This document shows positions 17,903-24,937 of a stretch of DNA of 64,000 nucleotides, piece after piece. Position numbers and translations under genes: made by a program. The notes beneath the pieces were generated by a model. That model was not told the origin of the DNA. It searched no databases and worked only from the letters and a program-made list of their open reading frames with translations. The stretch is from DASZIT01 sp963709665 (GTDB lineage: Bacteria; Actinomycetota; Acidimicrobiia; Acidimicrobiales; RAAP-2), in contig CAVPWU010000007.1 of NCBI GenBank assembly GCA_963709665.1, positions 248,001-312,000 on the forward strand, read 5' to 3'. Each line of letters opens with the position of its first letter. Position 1 is the stretch's first letter.

Positions 17903-19107
17903 GTGACGATGGGCGCCACCGAGACGACCTCCACCGACGAGGATCGGCGCCCCGGCCCCTGGGTGTTGGTGGTGGGCATGCACCGGAGCGCCACCTCGGC
18001 GGTCACCGGGGCCCTGGCCGCCATGGGGATGCACCTCCCGCCCGCCGGTGACCTGGTGGTGGGGCGGCCGGACAATCCGGCCCACTACGAGAGCGAGGCG
18101 ATGATCGCCCAGGGCGACGCCCTCCTCGATCTCCTGGACGGCCGGTGGGACGCGCCCCCCTCCTCGACCCGGGGTGGGTGGACGGGCCGGAGGCCGGGTC
18201 ACGGGACCGCGAGGCGGTGGCGGCGCTGGCCGAGGTCTTTCCGGAGTCGGGCCCCAACCTCTGGAAGGACCCCCGCCACTGCCTCCTCCTCCCCTACTGG
18301 CAGCGGTTCCTCGGGGGCCCGGTGGCCGCGGTGTTCATCTGGCGGTCCCCGGCGGCGGTAGCCGGCTCCCTCCGGGCGCGGGACGGCATCCCGTCGGAGG
18401 TGGGCGTCGCCCTCTGGGAGTGGTACAACCGCCAGGCCCTGACCGGGTTGGGCGGGCTCCCCGTCTACGCCCTGCGCAACGAGACGCTGGTCGACGACCC
18501 GCTGGGCACCTGCACCGCCCTGGCCGACTGGCTGTCCGGGCTCGGCATCACCCCCTCCGGAGCGACCGGGTGGGACGTGGGGGCGGCGGCCGCCGTGGTC
18601 GCCCCGCAGCTCGACCACCACCGGGACGTCGCCGGCGCCGACCTGCTCCCCGGTCAGGTGGCCCTCGTCGACCAGCTGGTCGAGCTGGAAGGAGCGCATG
18701 CCGCCCTCGACTCCGACCCCGGGCGCCTGAGCCCATGGTCGGACGCGCTGCTGGCTGAGCGGCGGCGGGGCCTCCTGGAGGTGCGCACCGAGTGGCAGGC
18801 CCACCAGGAGCTGTCCGGGTCGCACCAGGCGCTGGTCACCGCCCACCTCGAGCTCATCGACTCGGTCGACCGGCAGGAGGGACGGGCCCGGGCGCTCCAG
18901 GGACGGATCGACGATCTCTCGGCCGAGGTGGCGCACCTCCGGGAGCAGCTCGAGGAGCGGACCCGGGAACGGGACGAGCTGCAGGACCGGGCCGACCGGG
19001 CCGGCAACGAGCTGGAGCGGGTGCGGGGCTCGACCAGCTGGAAGGTGACCGCCCCCCTCCGTGCCCTCGTCGACCCCTCCCGTCGACAGCCACCGTCCGG
19101 CCGGTGA
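17903..19107 (+). pseudogene. Sulfotransferase-like protein with C-terminal coiled coil, interrupted by a frameshift
   Basis: Two frames join into one protein of about 400 residues. The first (from GTG 17903 or ATG 17909) gives VLVVGMHRSATSAVTGALA, a PAPS-type phosphate-binding loop. The second continues with LLDPGWVDGPEAG, NLWKDPRHCLLLPYW and VFIWRSPAAVAGSL, the usual sulfotransferase core. The break is at a run of six C at 18155-18160; one extra C restores the frame. Residues about 310-380 form a charged coiled coil (AEVAHLREQLEERTRERDEL) before SWKVTAPLRAL, a tail often seen in glycan-modifying enzymes. It may be a real pseudogene or a base-calling error. Likely role: sulfation of a surface glycan, inferred. 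Confidence 0.7.
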
Positions 19108-19125
19108 GCCGGGCCGCCCGTCCCC

Positions 19126-19692
19126 TCAGTAGGGCGGGCTGAACACACCGGCCAGCGAGCCGGTCCCCTCGGCGCACGCCGCCCACGCCTCGAGGTCCAG
19201 GCGCACCACCGCCAGCGCGCAGGTGGGGAACCCGTGGGTCCGGAGGCGGTCGAGGTCGTCGGACCCGGCCGGGTCGGGCCCGCCGGCGCCCGGCACCGGG
19301 CCCACCAGGTCGAAGGCCAGCTGGTACATGGTGGGGTTGTGCCCGACCAGCAGGGCACTGCGCACCCCGTCGTCGATCTCCCGCACGTACCGCAGGGCGG
19401 TCTCGGTGGTGGCCCCGTAGAGGGAGCGGAAGAGCTCGAGTGGCTGGGTGGCGCCGAGCTCCCGACGGACCAGCTGGGCGGTCTGGTTGGTTCTCATCGC
19501 CGACGAGCACAGCATCACCTCGGGGATCGGCACCCCCTCGAGGCCGAAGACCCCCTCCCCGGCGGCCAGGCGACGCCCCAGGGCGGTGGCGTCCCTCCGG
19601 CCCCGCTCCACCAGCGGCCGCTGCATGTCGGACCCACCGGCCGGCGCCTCGGACGACGCCTTGGCGTGGCGGAGGATCCAGAGGTGGAGCAT
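19126..19692 (-). CDS. SixA-type histidine phosphatase
   Basis: A 188-residue member of the histidine phosphatase (phosphoglycerate-mutase fold) superfamily. LRHAKAS at residues 7-13 carries the catalytic RHxK motif typical of SixA; SSAMRTNQTA and the second His in LLVGHNPTMYQL complete the active site. SixA relatives dephosphorylate phosphohistidine in phosphorelay domains; the substrate here is unknown. The stop is 19 bp from the convergent sulfotransferase-like gene. It lies downstream of recR and may share its transcript. Confidence 0.85.
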   Translation of the reverse strand: MLHLWILRHAKASSEAPAGGSDMQRPLVERGRRDATALGRRLAAGEGVFGLEGVPIPEVMLCSSAMRTNQTAQLVRRELGATQPLELFRSLYGATTETALRYVREIDDGVRSALLVGHNPTMYQLAFDLVGPVPGAGGPDPAGSDDLDRLRTHGFPTCALAVVRLDLEAWAACAEGTGSLAGVFSPPY

Positions 19693-19719
19693 CGGGGCGG
19701 GGCGGACCGGGCCGGCCGG

Positions 19720-20325
19720 TCAGGCGTCGACCACCCGGCGGCCCTCGAGGGCGCGCCCGAGGGTCAGCTCGTCGGCGTACTCGAGGTCCCCGCCCACCGG
19801 CAGCCCGCTGGCGATCCGGGTGACGGTCAGCCCCATCGGCTTCAGCAGCCGGGCCAGGTACATGGCGGTGGCCTCCCCCTCGAGGTTGGGGTTGGTGCAC
19901 AGGATCACCTCGGTGATCCCCTCCCCGTCCAGCCGGGCCAGCAGCTCCCGGACCCGCAGCTGGTCGGGCCCGATCCCCTCGATGGGGTTCAGGGCGCCCT
20001 GGAGCACGTGGTAGCGGCCGTTGAACTCACCGGTCTTCTCCACCGCCACGATGTCCCGGGGGTCCTCCACCACGCAGACCGAGGTGCCGTCGCGACGGTC
20101 GTCGGTGCAGATGGCGCACAGGCCGCCCTCGGCGACGTTGTAGCACCGGGTGCACAGGGTGATCTGCTCCTTCACGGCGATGATGGCCTGGGCGAGGCGC
20201 AGGGCGTCCTCGGGGGCCACCTTCAGGAGGTGGAAGGTGATCCGCTGGGCCGACTTCGGCCCGATGCCCGGCAGCCGGCCGAGCTCGTCGATGAGGGACT
20301 GGAGCGGTCCGGAGAAGACGGCCAC
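19720..20325 (-). CDS. recR: Recombination protein RecR
   Basis: Part of the RecFOR pathway that loads RecA on gapped DNA. The 201 residues show a helix-hairpin-helix (LGRLPGIGPKSAQR), a four-Cys zinc finger (CTRCYNVAEGGLCAIC), and a Toprim domain (VVEDPRDIVAVEKTG ... NPNLEGEATAMYLA). The GTG start at 20325 overlaps the dnaX TAG by one base (TAGTG), so the two are translationally coupled. dnaX-recR adjacency is a widespread bacterial arrangement. Confidence 0.95.
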   Translation of the reverse strand: MAVFSGPLQSLIDELGRLPGIGPKSAQRITFHLLKVAPEDALRLAQAIIAVKEQITLCTRCYNVAEGGLCAICTDDRRDGTSVCVVEDPRDIVAVEKTGEFNGRYHVLQGALNPIEGIGPDQLRVRELLARLDGEGITEVILCTNPNLEGEATAMYLARLLKPMGLTVTRIASGLPVGGDLEYADELTLGRALEGRRVVDA

Positions 20326-22307
20326 TACCCGACCTCCTCGGCACCCGGGAAGGCCTCGATCACCCGGGCCCGGGCGGAGTGGTCGCCGGTGGCCACCTCC
20401 CCCAGCTCCGACTCGTCGAAGTCGGACAGGTCGGAAGGGTCGTCGTCGTAGGCCGGGGCGGGCTCCGGCGCCACGGCCGCCGGCTCCGGGCGGACCGGCG
20501 CCGCCACCGGGGGCGGCTCCACCGGCGACGGCGGGGTGGGCTCGGGGTGGTGGGCGGGGGCGGGGGTGGGGGTGGGGGTGGCATCGGTACCGGCCGACCC
20601 CGAGCCGTCGTCCACCACCAGGGTCAGCGGGATCCGACGGTGGAAGTGCTCGGCCAGGGCGGGCTCCACGTCCCCCCGGATGTCCTCGCACCGCTGCCGG
20701 TGGATCTGATTGGGCAGCCCGAAGACGGCGCGCCCGTCCTCCACGCCGGTGAACCGGCCGGCCTGGTAGAGGGCCTTGGCCTTGGGCCGGAGCCGGCCCA
20801 GGATGTGGTCGCCCCACGCCTGCACCAGCTGGTCCCGGGTGGGGAACGGCGGGAGGTCCTCACCGGCCGGGGGGGTGGCGCTCGAGGGAGCCGGGGCGGC
20901 GGCGGGCGGGGCCACGTCGCCGGCCGGGACCGGCGGCGGAGGGGGCGGGGCCGACTCCCGACGGACGGCGCCCAACGTCTTGCGCGGGGCGGGGCCGGGC
21001 TCCGCCGGCGGGGTGGCGGCGGCGGGCGGTGTGGCCGGTCCGGGCACCGGAGTCGGAGTCGGGGCGGCGGCGACAGTCTCGGTGGGTGCCGGGGCTGGAG
21101 CCACCGCCGGTGCCACTCGAGCGGCCGGCGCCGTCGGGCTGCCGGCGGACGGCGCCGGGGCGGCCACCCCCTCCCGCTCGAGCCGCTCGACCCGGACCAG
21201 CAGCGCCTCGGGGGAAGCGTCGGCCTCCGGGTGGGCCAGGCGGACCAACGCCACCTCGAGGTTGACCCGGGGGTCGGGGGCGTCGCGCATGCCCACCTGG
21301 GCCAGCCCCAGCACCTCCATGGCCCGGACCAGGGTGGCCAGTCCCACCCGCTCGGCCAGCCGGCCGATGGTGTCCCGCTCGCTGCCCACCACCGCCACCA
21401 GCTCGGGGGAGACCAGCGCCAGGAACCCCTGGCGGAGCAGCTCCACCAGGTCCCCGGCCAGCTGCACCGGGCTGAAGCCGGTGGCGGTCAGGTGGGCCAC
21501 CGCCACCAGGGCCCGGCCGGCGTCCCGTTCGGCCAGGGCCTCGACGATCTCGTCGAGCTCGGGGAGGTCGTCCTCCACGGTGTCCGACGCCGCCACCTGA
21601 TCGAGGATGGAGAGGGCGTCCCGGGCCGACCCCCGCCCCCGCCGCACGGCCACGTCGAGGGCCTCGTCGGGCACCTCGAGGTGGGCGGCGCTCCGCACCT
21701 CGGCCAGCAGCTCCCCGAGGGTGTCGGCGCCGAGGAGCCGGAACTCGAAGTGCTGGGTGCGGCTGCGGATGGTGGGGAGGACCTTCTGGGGGTCGGTGGT
21801 GGCCAGCACGAAGATCACGTGGGCCGGCGGCTCCTCCAGGGTCTTCAGGAGGGCGTTGGACGCCGCCGTCGAGAGCATGTGGACCTCGTCGACGATGTAG
21901 ACCTTCTGACGGCCCGGGGTGCCGAGGGCGGCCCGGGACACCAGGTCACGCATGGCGTCCACCCCGTTGTTGGAGGCGGCGTCGAGCTCGTGGACGTCCA
22001 GGGAGGTCCCCCGGGCGATCTCGAGGCACGAGGGGCAGACCCCGCAGGGCTCGCCGTCCCGGAGGTCGGTGCAGTTCAGGGCCTTGGCGAGAATCCGGGC
22101 GGTGGAGGTCTTGCCGGTGCCGCGGGGTCCGCTGAACAGGTAGGCGTGGGCCACCTTGCCCTCCCGGACGGCGTTGCGGAGGGCCAGCACCACATGGTCC
22201 TGCCCCTTGACCTCCGAGAACCGGGAGGGGCGGAAGCGCCGGTAGAGGGACTGGTAGGGGGTCTCGGCCGGGGTGTCGTCCACCGTGTCGTCGTCAGCGT
22301 CGGCCAC
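20325..22307 (-). CDS. dnaX: DNA polymerase III subunit gamma/tau
   Basis: Clamp-loader ATPase of the replisome; about 660 residues. SLYRRFRPSRFSEVKGQ opens the AAA+ domain, followed by Walker A GPRGTGKTST, a four-Cys zinc module (CTDLRDGEPCGVCPSC), Walker B DEVHMLS and the SRC-type IRSRTQHFEF. A Pro/Ala-rich linker spans about residues 360-480. A tau-type domain (DQLVQAWGDHILGRLRPKAK) and a second acidic, Pro-rich tail follow. The GTG at 22307 is chosen because the open frame beyond it reads into the SRP RNA. Coupled to recR. The gene sits just downstream of ffs, a common actinobacterial order. Confidence 0.93.
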   Translation of the reverse strand: MADADDDTVDDTPAETPYQSLYRRFRPSRFSEVKGQDHVVLALRNAVREGKVAHAYLFSGPRGTGKTSTARILAKALNCTDLRDGEPCGVCPSCLEIARGTSLDVHELDAASNNGVDAMRDLVSRAALGTPGRQKVYIVDEVHMLSTAASNALLKTLEEPPAHVIFVLATTDPQKVLPTIRSRTQHFEFRLLGADTLGELLAEVRSAAHLEVPDEALDVAVRRGRGSARDALSILDQVAASDTVEDDLPELDEIVEALAERDAGRALVAVAHLTATGFSPVQLAGDLVELLRQGFLALVSPELVAVVGSERDTIGRLAERVGLATLVRAMEVLGLAQVGMRDAPDPRVNLEVALVRLAHPEADASPEALLVRVERLEREGVAAPAPSAGSPTAPAARVAPAVAPAPAPTETVAAAPTPTPVPGPATPPAAATPPAEPGPAPRKTLGAVRRESAPPPPPPVPAGDVAPPAAAPAPSSATPPAGEDLPPFPTRDQLVQAWGDHILGRLRPKAKALYQAGRFTGVEDGRAVFGLPNQIHRQRCEDIRGDVEPALAEHFHRRIPLTLVVDDGSGSAGTDATPTPTPAPAHHPEPTPPSPVEPPPVAAPVRPEPAAVAPEPAPAYDDDPSDLSDFDESELGEVATGDHSARARVIEAFPGAEEVG

Positions 22308-22340
22308 CTCGGGGAGCCTACCGGTCACCGGAGACGGCGA

Positions 22341-22476
22341 GCCCCGACGTTCGGTGCGGCGGCCAGGTTGACTACGGCACACGGCCGAACCCGCTGAGAG
22401 CTGCTGCCTTCCGACCCTGACTCGATTCACAGGGGACCGTTGCGCAGGACCCAGCCGCCGCACGGAACGTCGGGGC
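22341..22476 (-). ncRNA. ffs: Signal recognition particle RNA (small bacterial 4.5S type)
   Basis: On the minus strand the apical loop core GGTCGGAAGGCAGCAGC with GTGAATC and TCAGCGGG is the SRP domain IV that binds Ffh. The outer arms, about 25 bases starting GCCCCGACGTTCCG and ending CGAACGTCGGGGC, pair almost perfectly, which sets the boundaries. It lies between tRNA-Ser(GGA) and dnaX. Targets membrane and secreted proteins to the translocon with Ffh. Confidence 0.93.
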
Positions 22477-22575
22477 GCCGACAGCGTAGCCCCGTCCGGC
22501 CGGCCCGGGACAGCGGAGTAGCCTGTCGGGGCTGTACGCACCGCCCGGGCAGTTCTCCGCGGGGGATGCGCTTCG

Positions 22576-22663
22576 GGAGGCGTGCGAGAGCGGCCGAATC
22601 GGCACGATTGGAAATCGTGTGTGGGGAAACTCACCGTGGGTTCAAATCCCACCGCCTCCGCCA
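22576..22663 (+). tRNA. tRNA-Ser (anticodon GGA), CCA encoded
   Basis: Acceptor GGAGGCG pairs with CGCCTCC, followed by discriminator G and an encoded CCA. The anticodon loop TTGGAAA gives GGA. A long variable arm (class II) and a T-arm GTGGGTTCAAATCCCAC confirm tRNA-Ser. An IS481-family element begins five bases after the CCA. The last bases of the gene are duplicated beyond that element. Confidence 0.95.
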
Positions 22664-22667
22664 TGTG
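22649..22667 (+). repeat. Left copy of 19-bp direct repeat (tRNA-Ser 3' end)
   Basis: CCACCGCCTCCGCCATGTG covers the tRNA acceptor/CCA end plus four bases. An identical copy is at 23941-23959, so the repeat brackets the IS481 element like attL/attR or a tandem duplication. Confidence 0.85.
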
Positions 22668-23912
22668 ATGTCTCAGGACATCGCGGACAGACGAACCTAT
22701 GCAGGCTACGTAACCACGGCCTTCGGAGCCAGTGGTTGGTAGTCCCGACCCGGGTCGAGGGTGAGGTGTCGGATCAGTTCACCCTCCTCGCTGAGCACCC
22801 GGATATCGAGGTCGGCCACCAGGACGATGACCCGTCTCCCGGTGTGGGCCCGACCCACGCCGACGTGGTGGAGCTTGGTCCCGTGGCGCAGGGTGAAGAC
22901 CCCGGTCTTGTCGATCTTGTCGTGGCGGACCCGGGTGTGGGGGGTCATCGGGTACTTGTCGGGGTCGGGGGTGGCCTTGACCAGAGCGTCGAAGGCCTGC
23001 TTCGGGGGCACCATCCCCCGGGCCGAGTGGGGCCGGGTCTCGTTGTAGTAGCGGACGAAGACGTCGACCTGGCCCTGGAGCTCGGCGATGGAGGTGGCCG
23101 GGTCCTGCTTGCGGAGCCAGCGCTTCAGGGTCTGGTGGAACCGCTCGATCTTCCCCTGAGTCTGCGGATGGTAGGGCTTGCCGTGCTTGATGGTGATCCC
23201 CAAGGTGGCGAGCTCGGTCTCAAAGCCGCAGCGGCCGTTGCGGAACTGGGCGGTGAAGATGCAGCCGTTGTCGGTCAGCATGGAGGCCGGCAGCCCGAAA
23301 CGTCCCGCACCCTGGTAGAACGCCGCCACCACGTCGGCGGCTGTCGTGACCGGCAGCACCACGGCCACGGTGACCATCCGGGAGTAGTCGTCCACGAAGT
23401 CGAGGATCTCCACCCCGGTCCCGTCAGCCAGGGCCCAGTGGGTCATGTCGGCCTGCCAGGTCTCGTTGGGCAGGCTGGCCTCGAACCGCTGCCAGGAGTG
23501 CCGGGGCCGCTTCTGGGGCTGGGGGACGACGAAGCCCCGGCGGACCAGGGCCCGGTGGATGGTGGACCGGGCGGGGGCGGACCCGTGGCGCTGGCGCAGG
23601 TGGTACTGGATGGTGAGGGGACCGGCGTCGAAGCCGTCCCCGGACAGCTGCTTGCGGATCAGCACGATCTCGTCCTCGATGGCCACGTCGAGCTGGGTGG
23701 GTCGGCGGTGGGGTGCCCTCGACTTCGGGACCAGCGCCTCGTAACTGCCGGATCGGAACAGGGTCACCTGTTTGGCCACCCAGGACTTCGAGACGTCGAG
23801 TGACGACGCCACCGACCGGAGGGACCGACCCTCGATCACCACAGCGTCAACGGCATAACGGGAACGATCCATGGACACCACCTGAGCAGGTGTCCGCGAT
23901 GTCCTGAGACAT
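22668..23912 (-). mobile_element. IS481-family insertion sequence
   Basis: A 1,245-bp element bounded by perfect 22-bp inverted repeats, ATGTCTCAGGACATCGCGGA followed by CA (22668-22689 and complement at 23891-23912). It holds one transposase gene on the minus strand. Inserted directly 3' of tRNA-Ser(GGA). The exact ends could extend a few bases. No short target duplication is evident; instead the tRNA 3' end is repeated on the far side. Confidence 0.85.
22706..23872 (-). CDS. IS481-family transposase
   Basis: A DDE transposase of 388 residues, apparently intact. The N-terminus has a helix-turn-helix (LRSVASSLDVSKSWVAKQV). The rve integrase core shows Asp in WQADMTHW, Asp in MLTDNGCIFTAQF and Glu in QGKIERFHQTLKRW. 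The C-terminal ~60 residues are beta-rich. The ATG at 23872 was chosen; a GTG three codons upstream is possible. It fills the element between the inverted repeats. Confidence 0.92.
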   Translation of the reverse strand: MDRSRYAVDAVVIEGRSLRSVASSLDVSKSWVAKQVTLFRSGSYEALVPKSRAPHRRPTQLDVAIEDEIVLIRKQLSGDGFDAGPLTIQYHLRQRHGSAPARSTIHRALVRRGFVVPQPQKRPRHSWQRFEASLPNETWQADMTHWALADGTGVEILDFVDDYSRMVTVAVVLPVTTAADVVAAFYQGAGRFGLPASMLTDNGCIFTAQFRNGRCGFETELATLGITIKHGKPYHPQTQGKIERFHQTLKRWLRKQDPATSIAELQGQVDVFVRYYNETRPHSARGMVPPKQAFDALVKATPDPDKYPMTPHTRVRHDKIDKTGVFTLRHGTKLHHVGVGRAHTGRRVIVLVADLDIRVLSEEGELIRHLTLDPGRDYQPLAPKAVVT

Positions 23913-23940
23913 GGTGTCCACTACGTCATGGAACCGGACA

Positions 23941-23959
23941 CCACCGCCTCCGCCATGTG
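23941..23959 (+). repeat. Right copy of 19-bp direct repeat (tRNA-Ser 3' end)
   Basis: Identical to 22649-22667. It is followed by 31 bases that match the IS481 left end with one mismatch. Confidence 0.85.
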
Positions 23960-23960
23960 G

Positions 23961-24018
23961 GATGTCCCAGGACATCGCGGACAGACGAACCGAGGGGATG
24001 TCCCAGGACATCGTGGAC
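23961..24018 (+). repeat. Two tandem IS481-end-like units
   Basis: GATGTCCCAGGACATCGCGG (from 23961) and GATGTCCCAGGACATCGTGG (from 23997) resemble the IS481 terminal repeat outside any complete element. The first also keeps the next 11 bases (ACAGACGAACC) found inside the IS left end. Probably remnants of an earlier related insertion. Confidence 0.7.
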
Positions 24019-24286
24019 GACCGGCCCCCGCCGTTGTCTCTAGCTGATCGCTTATAAATTGGTAGAGACGACCCCCGGGCTCGCTGAAGTAGGCCGGTTC
24101 GACCTCACCGTCCCGAGGTTCGGGGAGCACATGCAGCGGGCCGTCCCCGTCGGAGCCGCGCCGGCCGGGCTCCGTCGCTCCCGGGGAGGCTCGGGGAGCC
24201 GGGACGGTCACCCACCCGGCGGGGCGGCGGCCGAGGCTCGTCTAGGTTCCATGGTTCCCCCACCCACCGACCCCTCGGAGGATGCG

Positions 24287-24757
24287 ATGACGGATGGCGC
24301 CGGGCTGGACGACCACGCCGCCATGGGCGTGGCCCTCGAGGAGGCGGCCCGGGCGGCCGCCCACGGCGACGTCCCGGTCGGGGCGGTCGCCCTGATCGGG
24401 GGCCGGGTGGTCGCCGCCCGCCACAACGAGCGCCACCGGCGCGGGGACCCCACCGCCCACGCCGAACTGCTGGCCCTGGCCGACGCCGCCGCCTTGGTGG
24501 AGGGCTGGCGGCTGTCGGACGTCACCCTGGTGGTGACGTTGGAGCCCTGTCCGATGTGCGCCGGGGCCCTGGTGGCCGGTCGGGTGGGCCGCCTGGTCTT
24601 CGGGGCGGCGGACGCCAAGGCGGGAGCCTGCGGATCCCTCTACAACCTGTGCGCCGACCCCCGGCTCAACCATGAGCTCCCGGTGACCGCCGGGGTCCGG
24701 GCCGGGGAGTCCTCCGCCCTCCTCACCGGGTTCTTCGAGGACCGCCGTCGCCCCTGA
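24287..24757 (+). CDS. tadA: tRNA-specific adenosine deaminase
   Basis: Deaminates A34 to inosine in tRNA-Arg(ACG). The 156-residue zinc deaminase has the HAE motif in TAHAELLAL (zinc His and catalytic Glu) and PCPMCAG (two zinc Cys). The ATG at 24287 follows CGGAGGA; the frame is open further upstream, but that sequence is unrelated repeat DNA. GDVPVGAVAL, NERHRRGDPTAHAE and FGAADAKAGACGS are typical TadA blocks. Confidence 0.93.
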   Translation: MTDGAGLDDHAAMGVALEEAARAAAHGDVPVGAVALIGGRVVAARHNERHRRGDPTAHAELLALADAAALVEGWRLSDVTLVVTLEPCPMCAGALVAGRVGRLVFGAADAKAGACGSLYNLCADPRLNHELPVTAGVRAGESSALLTGFFEDRRRP

Positions 24758-24937
24758 CCCGCTCAGGGGACCCGGCTCCGCCCCCACTGGCAGGACCGCC
24801 CACCGGTCGGCAGACCACCAGGCTGCCACCGACCGCCAGCTCCACGAGCTCCGGATCCGGGCCGAGCAGGTCCGGTATGCGGCGGGGGCGGGAGTGGTAC
24901 CCCTGACCGAGCCGCCGGGGTGCGGCGGCCGGGGTGG

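Larger units (their letters stand above)
23913..24286. other. 374-bp spacer with IS-end relics and a hairpin before tadA
   Basis: No gene seen. It contains the inverted pair GGTGTCC (23913) / GGACACC (23935), the right tRNA-end repeat, two more IS481-end-like units (23961-23991 and 23997-24018) and an AT-rich hairpin, GTTGTCTCTA (24033) / TAGAGACGAC (24063) with one mismatch. The last 200 bp look like ordinary upstream DNA of tadA. Confidence 0.6.

Noticed and set aside
24033..24072. AT-rich hairpin GTTGTCTCTA/TAGAGACGAC as a transposon end or RNA
   Set aside because: Single imperfect inverted repeat with a 20-base loop and no associated gene; noted only within the spacer entry.
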